A stretch of 64,000 bases of DNA from Niveibacterium sp. 24ML (lineage in GTDB: Bacteria > Pseudomonadota > Gammaproteobacteria > Burkholderiales > Rhodocyclaceae). Below are positions 9,200 through 17,428 of this stretch, piece after piece. The notes beneath the pieces were generated by a model, which was given only the letters and a program-made list of their open reading frames with translations, did not search any database and was not told where the DNA came from. The stretch spans positions 110,167-174,166 of the forward strand of contig NZ_JAPFHA010000008.1 of assembly GCF_026586805.1 (NCBI RefSeq). The letters are read 5' to 3'. Position 1 is the first letter of the stretch; the number at the start of each line of letters is the position of its first letter. The position numbers and the translations under genes are program-made.

Positions 9200-9828
9200 T
9201 GATCCTGATGCAACTATCCGCCTCGCAGGGGCCGCTTGAATGCGCGCTGGCGGTCGCCAAGGCACTCGAGCAACTGCAGCGCGAAGCGAATGCTGATGGC
9301 GTGCGGCTTGAGCTTGTCGAACACCTTACCGGTGCGCGCAAGGGGACCTACCTGTCGGCAACGGTGACCCTTGAGGGCACACAGGCCGCCGCGCTTGCGC
9401 GCCGCTGGGCAGGGACAGTGCAGTGGATCTGCGCGAGCCCGTTCCGCCCTGGTCACGCACGCAAGAACTGGTTCATCGGCGTGGCGGTGTACGACGAACC
9501 GCCGCCTGCGCAGATTGGCGAGATCCGCTTTGAAGCCTGTCGAGCCTCTGGCCCGGGTGGGCAACACGTCAACAAAACCGACTCCGCGATCCGCGCAACG
9601 CACAGTGCCAGCGGCATCAGCGTCAAGGTTCAGTCGCAGCGCAGCCAGCATGCCAACAAGCGGCTTGCCACGCTGCTGATCGAACAGAAGCTTGCCGAAC
9701 AGGCCGACAAGGCAGCCGGCGCCTTGCGTGCCGAGCGGCGGATCTTTCACCATGGTGTTGAACGCGGCAATCCGGTTCGGGTGTTCCGTGGCGAGCGCTT
9801 CCTGCCCGACGACGCTGCGCCGGCTTGA
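9199..9828 (+). CDS. prfH: Peptide chain release factor homologue PrfH
   Basis: A 209-aa release-factor-like protein. The peptidyl-tRNA hydrolysis motif GGQ is in SGPGGQHVNKTDSAIRATH, and the conserved basic stretch SQRSQHANKRLA follows. The N-terminal codon-recognition superdomain of RF1/RF2 is replaced by a short divergent domain. The ATG overlapping the RtcB stop (9199) is preferred; GTG at 9193 in the same frame is possible. PrfH is reported to release nascent peptides from ribosomes whose decoding centre RNA has been cleaved, freeing the subunit for RtcB repair. Here the coupled gene order supports the same repair-and-rescue role. Confidence 0.92.
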   Translation: MILMQLSASQGPLECALAVAKALEQLQREANADGVRLELVEHLTGARKGTYLSATVTLEGTQAAALARRWAGTVQWICASPFRPGHARKNWFIGVAVYDEPPPAQIGEIRFEACRASGPGGQHVNKTDSAIRATHSASGISVKVQSQRSQHANKRLATLLIEQKLAEQADKAAGALRAERRIFHHGVERGNPVRVFRGERFLPDDAAPA

Positions 9829-9843
9829 TCCAAGCTGAAGTGT

Positions 9844-9880
9844 GTGAAGCCCTGTCGTGTTGTTTGCGACAGGGCTTCAC
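9844..9880 (+). terminator. Strong hairpin after prfH
   Basis: A perfect 14-bp stem (GTGAAGCCCTGTCG with CGACAGGGCTTCAC) and a 9-nt loop begin 15 nt after the prfH stop. There is no T-tract. It probably ends or stabilises the rtcB-prfH transcript. Confidence 0.6.
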
Positions 9881-10172
9881 GGCACAACGCAGCGCGACTA
9901 GACTGCGGGCTCAGCTTACGTGTCGACCTCTCGATCCATCATGCACAACGCGCTTGCCATCCGAGCCTGCACTGCGGCCTTCCCGGCCGAAGCAGACGCG
10001 CGCCTGTGCGGGCTGAAATCCAAAAAACGTCTGCTCCGCTGACGGGGAGTCGTGTCCCGTCGGGCGGCATGCCGGACGGGATCAGCCAGTCGTTTCGCAA
10101 GTCTGTTTGACCCCCGAATCGATGCCTTGCCCGACGGAACGGTGTTAACCATTCGTTCACAAGGAGGCAAGC
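9881..10172. other. Intergenic region with possible structured RNA
   Basis: No convincing gene is seen. At 10038-10086 a compact set of complementary segments occurs: GACGGG/CCCGTC, the palindrome CGGCATGCCG, and an outer GCTGA/TCAGC pairing. They lie about 90 nt before the aldolase start. Reading frames crossing here on either strand lack a ribosome binding site and family features. A clear AAGGAGG Shine-Dalgarno at about 10161-10167 serves the downstream gene. Confidence 0.35.
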
Positions 10173-11048
10173 ATGCAATCGATTTTTGAAGGTCTCTGGA
10201 TTCCCATCGTCACCCCGTTCCGCGAGGATCGGGTCGATCACCCGGCGCTTGAACGCTTGGCGCAGCATCTTGCGGGGCAGGGCATCGCCGGTTTCGTGGC
10301 CGGCGCCACGACCGGCGAGGGGGTCTTGCTCCGCGCGGGCGAGCAGGAAGCGGTGTTTGCCAGCTTGCGCCGGGCAGCCCCTGCGCTGCCGATCGTCTTG
10401 GGTGTCACCGCGTTTTCAACCGACGCGGCCACCGCGCAGGCGCGGGCCCTTGCGGCATTGCGCCCTGAGGGTTTGCTGGTGACGCCACCGGCCTATGTGC
10501 TCCCCGCGCAAGCGGGCATTCGGCGGCACTTCGAGGTGGTGGCCGAGGCGGCCGATCTGCCGCTGCTGGTCTACAACATCCCCTACCGCACGGGTGTGAC
10601 GGTGGAGCTGGAAACGCTGCAGGCACTCGCGACGGACCCGCGCATCGCCGGCATCAAGGAATGTGGTGGCAGCCCCGAGCGCCTGATGCGCCTGGTGCAC
10701 GAAACGCCGCTGCGGGTGCTGTCGGGCGACGACAGCCAGAATTTCGTTGCGCTGTGCCTCGGCGCGCACGGCAGCATCGCCGCCTCGGCGCACATCCGCC
10801 CCGATCTGCATGTGCGGATGCATGCCCTGCTGCGGGCGGGGCAGGTGGATGCGGCGCGGCAGATTGCGGTGTCGCTGCAGGCAATGATCGCGGCCCTGTT
10901 CGCAGAACCCAATCCGGCCCCCTTGAAGGCTTGGCTTGAGGGCGAGGGCTGGTGCGCCGCCGATCTGCGCTTGCCCTTCACGGCGGCTACGGCGCCCTTG
11001 CGTGAGACGCTCGCTCGCCATGGGCGGGTGTTGCAGGCCCTCGCTTGA
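10173..11048 (+). CDS. Dihydrodipicolinate synthase/N-acetylneuraminate lyase family aldolase
   Basis: A 291-aa TIM-barrel class I aldolase. The pyruvate-binding GATTGEG motif is near residue 46, the catalytic Tyr is at about 134 (VYNIPYRTG) and the Schiff-base Lys at about 162 (IAGIKECGG). Length and motifs fit 4-hydroxy-tetrahydrodipicolinate synthase (lysine and cell-wall diaminopimelate synthesis). The family also contains lyases of other keto acids, and no lysine-pathway neighbour is present, so dapA is not assigned firmly. The start is well supported by AAGGAGG 5 nt upstream. It is convergent with hflX. Confidence 0.88.
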   Translation: MQSIFEGLWIPIVTPFREDRVDHPALERLAQHLAGQGIAGFVAGATTGEGVLLRAGEQEAVFASLRRAAPALPIVLGVTAFSTDAATAQARALAALRPEGLLVTPPAYVLPAQAGIRRHFEVVAEAADLPLLVYNIPYRTGVTVELETLQALATDPRIAGIKECGGSPERLMRLVHETPLRVLSGDDSQNFVALCLGAHGSIAASAHIRPDLHVRMHALLRAGQVDAARQIAVSLQAMIAALFAEPNPAPLKAWLEGEGWCAADLRLPFTAATAPLRETLARHGRVLQALA

Positions 11049-11069
11049 GGGGGCCTTGGGCGCGCCGCC

Positions 11070-12422
11070 TCAGAGCGTGTGGCCGACCCGTTCGCGCAGG
11101 CGTTCGAGCGCCACAGCTTCACCGCGCAGCTTGAAGTGAGCGCCGTCTTCGTCGGCGCGCTCTTCAAGTACCTGGCAGGTTTCGTAGATGTCCTTGCGCA
11201 ATTGCTGCGCCGACCAGGGCAGCAGCAGTTCGATTTCGACCAGATCGCGCTGGAAGAAGGCAACGATGGTGGCGTGCATGCGCGCCACGTCTTCCGGCCT
11301 GCGTGCGCTCATCACCACGCAGTCCGGGTACTGCGCGCGCAACGCGGCTTCGCATTCGGCCTGCGCGGTGGCGTCGCCGACATGGTCGATCTTGTTGAAG
11401 ACGCGGATGCGCGGCAGCGTGTCGGCGCCGATTTCCTTGAGCACTTCGTCGGTCACCATCAGCTGGCGCTCGAAACCGGGGTCGCTGGCGTCGATCACAT
11501 GCAGCAGCAGCTCGGCGTCCAGCGCTTCATCGAGCGTGGATTTGAACGAGGCCACCAGGCCGTGCGGCAGGTTCTTGATGAAGCCCACGGTATCGCTGAC
11601 CAGGATGCGCGGCACGCTTTCCGGGTAGAGCGCGCGCACGGTCGTATCCAGCGTCGCGAACAACTTGTTGGCGACCAGCACTTCGCTGCCGGTGAGCGCA
11701 CGCATCAGCGTGGACTTGCCGGCGTTGGTGTAGCCGACCAGCGCGACGCTGGGCAGGCTTTGGCGACCCTGCCGGCGGGCGCGCTGGGTTTCACGCGTGG
11801 CGTTCATGCCGACGATTTCGAGCTGCAGTTCGGCGATGCGGTCGCGGATCTTGCGGCGGTCCAGCTCGGTGTGCGATTCACCGGCGCCGCGTCCGCCTAC
11901 GCCGCTGCGCTGGCGCCCCTGCGGGCCGGCCAGCTTGGCCGCTTCGCGCAGGCGCGGGGCCATGTAGCCCAGGCGCGCGATTTCCACCTGGGCCTTGGCG
12001 GCCGGTGAGCGTGCGTTGCGGTGGAAGATCTCGAGGATCACCATGGTGCGGTCCATCACCTCGCAGCCCACGGCCAGCTCAAGATTGCGCGCCTGCGACG
12101 GCGAGATCTCGTGATCGACCAGCACGAATTCGATGTCGCCGCCTTCCGGGTCGACCGACAGCGGGGTGCCGTCCATCTCGTCGAAGCCGGCTTCGCCGGT
12201 GACATAGGCGTGGATTTCCTGCCGCTTGCCGACGCCAAGGTAGCCGGTCTGGTCGAAGCCGCTGCGTTTCTGCGTAAAGGTGCGAACCACCGTCAGGCCC
12301 AGCGTCTTGGCGAGCTCACGCAGCTCGGTCAGCGAGGCTTCGAACTCGATATCGCTGACGTTAGGCAGTTGTACCGCCGCCACAACGGCACGTACGGGCT
12401 GGTCTTTGACTTCGTTTTGCAT
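11070..12422 (-). CDS. hflX: Ribosome-associated GTPase HflX
   Basis: A 450-aa GTPase. The N-terminal HflX domain (about 1-190) includes LGVGKRQEIHAYV and the glycine-rich RQRSGVGGRGAGESHTELD. The G domain has G1 GYTNAGKSTL near residue 230, G3 DTVGFIKNLPHGLV and G4 NKIDHV. HflX binds 50S/70S particles and splits stalled ribosomes, notably after heat stress. In many proteobacteria it follows hfq; here it stands alone, convergent with the aldolase gene and separated by about 100 nt from the upstream DUF805 fusion gene on the same strand. Confidence 0.95.
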   Translation of the reverse strand: MQNEVKDQPVRAVVAAVQLPNVSDIEFEASLTELRELAKTLGLTVVRTFTQKRSGFDQTGYLGVGKRQEIHAYVTGEAGFDEMDGTPLSVDPEGGDIEFVLVDHEISPSQARNLELAVGCEVMDRTMVILEIFHRNARSPAAKAQVEIARLGYMAPRLREAAKLAGPQGRQRSGVGGRGAGESHTELDRRKIRDRIAELQLEIVGMNATRETQRARRQGRQSLPSVALVGYTNAGKSTLMRALTGSEVLVANKLFATLDTTVRALYPESVPRILVSDTVGFIKNLPHGLVASFKSTLDEALDAELLLHVIDASDPGFERQLMVTDEVLKEIGADTLPRIRVFNKIDHVGDATAQAECEAALRAQYPDCVVMSARRPEDVARMHATIVAFFQRDLVEIELLLPWSAQQLRKDIYETCQVLEERADEDGAHFKLRGEAVALERLRERVGHTL

Positions 12423-12518
12423 TCGCGGGTCGCAGCTTTTCAGATGGGCAAAGGCAGATAGTACCCGGCGGCGCGGGGCAGGTCGTGCCAGGCCGGCGCC
12501 GCCGCGTACAGGCGGGGC

Positions 12519-14750
12519 TCAGGCCTCGGCCTGCCGCTTGCGGCGGAACCAGCTCAGGCCGATCCAGGCGACCCCGACGAGGGTGAAGAGCTTGAGCCCG
12601 GTGACAAAGGGCGACGCGGGCCGCGGCGGTGTCACGCCGGTGAGCAGGCGCGGCGCGAAGCCAAAGGCTTCTTCAAGCGACTGCGGGTCGGCGAAAGCCG
12701 GGTAGTCGCCCACCCATACCTGGGGCACCTGGCGCGGGCGGTTGCCGCCTGGCGCATTCGGATTGCAGCCAGCACCCAGCGTGAGGTTGCACTCGCTGAA
12801 CGGCACATTGCGCTTCTTGAGCCAGTCGCGGCTTTCATTGCATTCGGGGCAATCGACGCGGGTGTAGAGCGTGACCGGCGGCAGGCCCGCCGTGCCCAGC
12901 ATCTTCACGTCGTAGACCAGCGGCGCGCGGCCCGGCGGGGTACCGATGCGGCGCGGGCAACTGGCGAGGGTGCCGGACTCGATGGCGGCCTTGATCGCGT
13001 CGGGCTTGTAGCCTTCGATCAGGGGGCCACAGGAGCGCGCGATCACCGGCAGCGGCACGTTGCCGGCCTCTTCCAGCAGGGCCGAGCGGCATGCCACACC
13101 GGCATTGCCGGGCTGCCGCACATTGCAGAAGTAGATCAGCACATCGCCCCTGACGGCGGCAAAGCTGGCGGCAATGTCCTCACACTCGGGGCAGTCATGA
13201 TCACGGAAGATGACCACCCAGCCTTGCCGGGCGACGCGCTCGGCCACGCTCTCGCCAGTGTCGGCAGCCGACGAAGCGCCGGCGCGCTGCAGGTCGGCCG
13301 TCACCATCAGGTGCTTGGCGGCCATGCCCAGGTTCGAAATCCACAGCGCCAGCAGGCCGATCAGGACCAGGCAGCCGATTCCCAGCAGCTTGAGCGGCCC
13401 CTGCGCATCGTGTTCGGGCTCGCCGAACGCGTTGCTGGCCGGGTTGCCGGGGATCAGCATCAGGCTCAGATAGACGGTGATCGCGAGCATCAGTTCAAGG
13501 CCCAGCACGTAGTCGTGCAGGCGGAACAACTGGAAGACGCCGCCGGTGAAGAGATTGAGCAGGCAGATGCTGGCGACGAAGAGCACGACCCACTGGCCGC
13601 TGAGCCCCAGGTCGCGCAATCGCAGGGTGAGCAGGCGCAAGGCTGCAACCAGGGTCAGCACCACCAGCGTGGGCAGCATCGACAGCACGCTCATGCCCGC
13701 CGTCATGATGGCCGTCAGCCCGCCAAAGGTGGCCTGGCTGAGCAGATGCTCGATCACCACCACCGCGACCAGCATCACCACCACGGCCGCCAGTGCGCTG
13801 TAAGAGGCATAGCGCAAGCGGCCGATCCGTGAGCCCAGGTTCAACCAGCTCAGCCAGCCCGGCGGCGGGGCGTCGGGGTCGCCGAAGAGGTTGGCCTCCG
13901 CCGAGCCTGGCATCACCATCAACAGCACAAGCGCCCAGAAACCCAAGGTTCTGGCCAGCGTTCGTCCGGTTTCGCCGGCCGCCAGCAGGGCGCCGAAGAG
14001 CGCAAGGAAGCCGAGCAACCAGAGACCGCTGCGGTTCAGATCGTGCAGGCGCAGCACGCTCAGGCGCGCGCCAAGCAGCAGGATGAACAGGTAGAGCAGC
14101 AGCACCGCAACGATGCCGGCATTGCTCGCTGCGTTGCGAAAGCCGCCTTCGAAGGCCTGCAGCATGATCGCGGCGCCGCTGAGCTGGCCCACGAGGAACA
14201 GCAGGCTGATGAAGCACACATAGCGCAGGCAGCCCATGCGGCCATCCAGGCTGATGCCCCAGAAGCGGGTGTCGCTGTAGCCGGGCTCCGGCGCGAGGGC
14301 GTCCGCCTCGCTTGCGAGCCCGGTGCTGGGTGCGGCGCCATTGCTGGCCGCGCAGGCTGCGCAGAAGCCGGGCGCTTCGACCGGTGTGCCGCAGCGATAG
14401 CAACCGATCTTCTCGCCGGTGAGGCGGGGCGGGGGCTGCTGCGGCGCCAGTGCAAGGCCAGATTCGGTTGGGGCCGGCACGGCCTGCGGCGCGGGGGCTG
14501 CAGGCGGCGCGGCGGCAAGGTCCGGCTTGATCGTGACGTCCATGCCGATGTCGCGCAAACGCGCCATCAACCGTTCGGCCTGCTCCAGCGACTGTTTGCG
14601 TTTGATTGCCACCGCACGCCCGACGAACATGGCGTCGATCTGCAGGGCGGTCAGCTTGAGCTGGGTGCTCAGCGACTCGCGTACCGCCGCCTCGTCAAAA
14701 CCGCTCAGGCAGCGGCCGCTGAAGATCACGATGAAGGTGTTGTCGTTCAT
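12519..14750 (-). CDS. Fusion: zinc ribbon, two DUF805-like membrane domains, two CPEC thiol domains
   Basis: A 743-aa protein starting MNDNTFIVIFSGRC. The frame runs further upstream, but those residues look non-coding. Residues 1-75 form a small alpha/beta domain, 76-110 a Pro/Ala linker. Cys pairs at about 117-134 (CYRCG, CAAC) suggest a zinc ribbon. Two DUF805-like membrane units follow (about 165-285 and 300-440), each with GRMGCLRYVCF- or GRLRYASYS-type openings and an RLHDLN or RLRDLG motif. A further membrane helix precedes two thioredoxin/glutaredoxin-like modules with DCPEC motifs near residues 518 and 632. The second keeps a cis-Pro-type segment (RQVPQVWVGDYPAF). A last helix ends the protein. 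A redox role at the membrane is inferred; the combination is unusual and the substrate unknown. Confidence 0.75.
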   Translation of the reverse strand: MNDNTFIVIFSGRCLSGFDEAAVRESLSTQLKLTALQIDAMFVGRAVAIKRKQSLEQAERLMARLRDIGMDVTIKPDLAAAPPAAPAPQAVPAPTESGLALAPQQPPPRLTGEKIGCYRCGTPVEAPGFCAACAASNGAAPSTGLASEADALAPEPGYSDTRFWGISLDGRMGCLRYVCFISLLFLVGQLSGAAIMLQAFEGGFRNAASNAGIVAVLLLYLFILLLGARLSVLRLHDLNRSGLWLLGFLALFGALLAAGETGRTLARTLGFWALVLLMVMPGSAEANLFGDPDAPPPGWLSWLNLGSRIGRLRYASYSALAAVVVMLVAVVVIEHLLSQATFGGLTAIMTAGMSVLSMLPTLVVLTLVAALRLLTLRLRDLGLSGQWVVLFVASICLLNLFTGGVFQLFRLHDYVLGLELMLAITVYLSLMLIPGNPASNAFGEPEHDAQGPLKLLGIGCLVLIGLLALWISNLGMAAKHLMVTADLQRAGASSAADTGESVAERVARQGWVVIFRDHDCPECEDIAASFAAVRGDVLIYFCNVRQPGNAGVACRSALLEEAGNVPLPVIARSCGPLIEGYKPDAIKAAIESGTLASCPRRIGTPPGRAPLVYDVKMLGTAGLPPVTLYTRVDCPECNESRDWLKKRNVPFSECNLTLGAGCNPNAPGGNRPRQVPQVWVGDYPAFADPQSLEEAFGFAPRLLTGVTPPRPASPFVTGLKLFTLVGVAWIGLSWFRRKRQAEA

Positions 14751-14851
14751 GGGGCGGGCAGATTCAGGATTGGGGGCGGACGCAGTGTGCCCGCAGAAGG
14801 CCGGGTCTGTCTTGACGCTGGCGCGGCCGCGCGCGCCGGCAGGCCCGGAAA

Positions 14852-14880
14852 GCACAAACCCGCCAGGGGCGGGCTTGTGC
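14852..14880 (-). terminator. Hairpin after slyD
   Basis: Read on the minus strand, 13-nt arms with one mismatch (GCACAAGCCCGCC against GGCGGGTTTGTGC) surround a 3-nt loop, 20 nt past the slyD stop. No T-tract follows. Confidence 0.5.
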
Positions 14881-14900
14881 GTCAGCAGCCGGATCGCTGC

Positions 14901-15380
14901 TTAGTGCTGGTGGCCGTGGTCGCCGTGCACATGTTCATGCTCGATCTCTTCCACGGTCGCGGCACGTACGTCCAGCACCTTGGCGCTGCAGCGCAAGGGC
15001 TTGCCGGCCAGCGGGTGGTTGCCGTCCAGCATCACGACCTGGCCCTTGATCTTGGTGACAAAGAAGTAACGCATCTCGCCATCGGCCCCCATGCGCTGCA
15101 GCTGGCCACCGACCTTCACGCCGGGCGGGAATTCACTCTTGGGCATGGTTTGCATCAGGCTCTCGTCGCGCTCGCCAAAGGCGTCTTCCACCGGCAGGTT
15201 CAGCGTCACCGAGAAGCCGGCTTCCTGGCCTTCGAGCGCTGCTTCCAGTTTCGGGAAAACGTTCTCGTAGCCGCCATGCAGGTAGGCCATGGCTTGCTTG
15301 CCATCGTTGTAGATGAACAAGCCCTTGGGGTCGGTCACCTTCAGCAGCAGGGTGACGGCGGTGTTCTTTTCGATTTTCAT
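14901..15380 (-). CDS. slyD: SlyD-type FKBP peptidyl-prolyl isomerase
   Basis: 159 aa. FKBP fold with inserted-in-flap (IF) chaperone domain: the N-terminal strand MKIEKNTAVTLLLKVTD, then LHGGYENVFPKLEAALEG, a long IF region (about 70-125) and the return strand LDGNHPLAGKPLRCSAKVL. It ends in a short His-rich tail (EHEHVHGDHGHQH), which in SlyD binds nickel and other metals. It catalyses prolyl isomerisation and holds unfolded or Tat-signal clients; it may supply metal to hydrogenase or urease maturation, though no such genes are nearby. The frame extends about 70 codons upstream, but MKIEKN is the family start. It is divergent from the broken kinase gene. Confidence 0.92.
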   Translation of the reverse strand: MKIEKNTAVTLLLKVTDPKGLFIYNDGKQAMAYLHGGYENVFPKLEAALEGQEAGFSVTLNLPVEDAFGERDESLMQTMPKSEFPPGVKVGGQLQRMGADGEMRYFFVTKIKGQVVMLDGNHPLAGKPLRCSAKVLDVRAATVEEIEHEHVHGDHGHQH

Positions 15381-15588
15381 GGTTGCAGTTTGCCGGAGCG
15401 GATTGGATAGCCCGCCATTCTCGCCCGATCTGGCCGCCGCTTGTAGCCCCCGTCGCATCAACTGGGTGGGGCGGACTTGCGGCGGCGCTTGTCGCAGGCG
15501 CGCGACCCGGCGCATGATTGGGCGTTGGTCGGCGAACCACTGGGCTCGCATCGGCCAGCACCCTTCCCAAGACGTGCGGGGGGCCACC

Positions 15589-17052
15589 ATGCGTCCAGCC
15601 CTGAGTGCCGAGGCAATCGTATGCCCGGATCGAGTCGCCGATCTGCTGAGCCTGCAGAACGAAGTGCTGGAGGCCGTGGCGGTAGGCTTGCCGCTGCATC
15701 AGACGCTTGATCTGTTGTGCCGGCGGGTCGAGGCCCTCGCAGGCGATGTCCGCTGCTCGGTGCTGCTGCTCGATGGCACGCACCTGCGCCACGGCGCGGC
15801 GCCCAGCCTGCCTGCGGCCTACACCGCCGCAATCGATGGTGTCGAGATCGGCCCCTGCGTTGGCTCTTGCGGGACGGCGGCGTTTCGCGGCGAAGCGGTG
15901 GAGGTCACCGACATCGCCAATGATCCGCTGTGGGCGGCCTACAAAGGCCTGGCCCTGCCGCACGGCCTGCGCGCGTGCTGGTCCACGCCGATCCGTGCCC
16001 GCGCGGGCAGCATCCTTGGCACCTTTGCGCTGTATTTTGGCCAGCCACGCGGCGCCGGCGAGTTTCACCGCGCTGCGGTGCATGCATCCACACAGCTGGC
16101 AGCGATCGCGATCGAGCGCGCCCGCATGGACGAAGCCGAGCACCAGCGGATCGAACAACTGGCCGATTCGAATGCGCGTATCGAACTGCTCAACCGCACG
16201 CTGGAGCGGCGGGTGGAGGAGCGCACCCGCGATCTGGATCGGCGCAATCTCGAACTGGCGCGGGCCTTCAACGAACTGCAGCGTGCCCAGGGCGAGCTGC
16301 TGGAGGCACGGCGCATTGCCAGCCTCGGGCGCATGGTGGCCGGCATCGCGCATGAGCTCAACACCCCGCTGGGCAATGCGCTGGTGATGGCGACAACGCT
16401 GCAGTCGCGTTGCGAACAGTTCACGCTGCAGGCGGCCGGGCCGCTGCGCCGGTCCGACATCAGCAGTTTCACGACCGACATGATGGACGCCACCCGACTT
16501 CTGGTGCAGGCGATCGAAAGCGCCGCCAGCCGCGTTGGCAGTTTCAAGGCCGTCGCGGCCGAGTAGCCGCAGGCCACGCGCTGCAGCTTTGCAGCGGCCG
16601 ACGCGCTGCGTTATGTGGCCCATCTGTTCGGCCTGGAGCTGCGGGCAAACCGTTGCGAGATCTCGGTCGACGCGCCCGAGAACCTGACGCTCGACAGCTA
16701 CCTCGGGCCCTTGCAGCAAGCGCTTGCGGCGCTGGTGGACAATGCTCTGGTGCACGGCGTGAAGGGCACCGCTTCGCCCGCGCTGAAGCTGGCGGCGCGC
16801 GAACTTGAAGCGGGCAGCATCGAGTTTGTGGTCAGCGACAACGGCCCGGGCATTGCGCCGGAACTGATCGACAAGGTCTTCGAGCCCTTCTTCACCACCC
16901 GGCTGGCCGAGGGCAACAGCGGGCTTGGCCTGCACCTGGCGCACAACGTGGTGCGGGGCGTGCTTGGCGGCACGATCCAGATCCAGAGTGAGCCGGGCAG
17001 CGGCACCCGCGTTACCTTGCGCTTGCCGGCGCACGCGCCCGGCAAGGCCTGA
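15589..17052 (+). pseudogene. GAF-domain sensor histidine kinase interrupted by an in-frame amber codon
   Basis: One continuous reading frame is broken only by TAG at 16564-16566 (codon 326 of 488). The first part (15589-16566) holds a GAF sensor domain (about residues 20-180, RCSVLLLDGTHLRHGAAPSL), a coiled coil (LERRVEERTRDLDRRNLELA) and the dimerisation/phospho-acceptor helix with His255 in MVAGIAHELNTPLGNAL. The second part, restarting if at all from GTG 16615, is the ATP-binding domain (LVDNALVHG, DNGPGIAPELIDKVF, GNSGLGLHLAHNVV). The stop falls just after SFKAVAAE, where the related kinase at 54451-56082 has a Gln (SFKQLALDQ), so a single CAG to TAG change explains it. The parts alone should not act as a kinase. 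There is no membrane segment; no partner regulator is adjacent. Confidence 0.85.
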
Positions 17053-17055
17053 GGC

Positions 17056-17292
17056 TTACTGGATCGGCGCGAATCGGGGCTGGGTGACGCCTTCGTGCGC
17101 CACGTTCTCGATGAACATCGCGAAGGGCCGCACCCACATGCCGCCGGCCTTGTAGAGCGGGCGGTAGAGCACCAGTGCTTCGAGTGTTTCGCTGTGCCGC
17201 ACGACGCCGATCACCTCGTATTCGCCGCCCTTGTAGTGCCGGTAGCGGCCGGGTCGCAGTTCGGGCAGGGGCGGCAGATCGGTATCGCTCAT
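17056..17292 (-). CDS. DUF1653 protein
   Basis: 78 aa: MSDTDLPPLPELRPGRYRHY followed by KGGEYEVIGVVRHSETLE, LVLYRPLY and MWVRPFAMFIENV. This pattern (GxYRHYKG, YxVxxxxxHSET, VxYxxLY, WVRPxxMF) defines the DUF1653 family of small soluble proteins. No biochemical function is established for it that I know of. Its stop lies 3 nt from the end of the broken kinase on the other strand, so the genes are tightly convergent. The frame runs upstream without a better start; the ATG at 17292 gives the family-typical length. Confidence 0.85.
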   Translation of the reverse strand: MSDTDLPPLPELRPGRYRHYKGGEYEVIGVVRHSETLEALVLYRPLYKAGGMWVRPFAMFIENVAHEGVTQPRFAPIQ

Positions 17293-17428
17293 TCGGGACT
17301 CCGGCATCGCAGGCGCAGCAGGGACTGCGAGTGTAGCAAGCCACCCCGGCGTGCCGGTATAACAATCGGCCCCCGCAACGCGGGAACGTTGGCCGCACAA
17401 TCGCTGTCCGACCGAAACGCCCTGCTGC

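Noticed and set aside
9939..10268. A minus-strand frame of 109 codons across the gap before the DHDPS-family gene.
   Set aside because: No start signal, overlaps the true gene start, and no protein-like pattern was found.
10173..11048. Assigning dapA outright.
   Set aside because: Catalytic residues fit, but the family has several substrates and no lysine-pathway neighbours are present.
14043..15410. A 455-codon plus-strand frame opposite the DUF805 fusion and slyD.
   Set aside because: Low-complexity His/Gln/Ala/Arg composition typical of an antisense shadow; it spans two real genes.
15133..17034. A 633-codon minus-strand frame opposite the broken kinase that could suggest a different gene there.
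   Set aside because: Composition is that of an antisense frame; the GAF, DHp and ATPase motifs on the plus strand are unambiguous.
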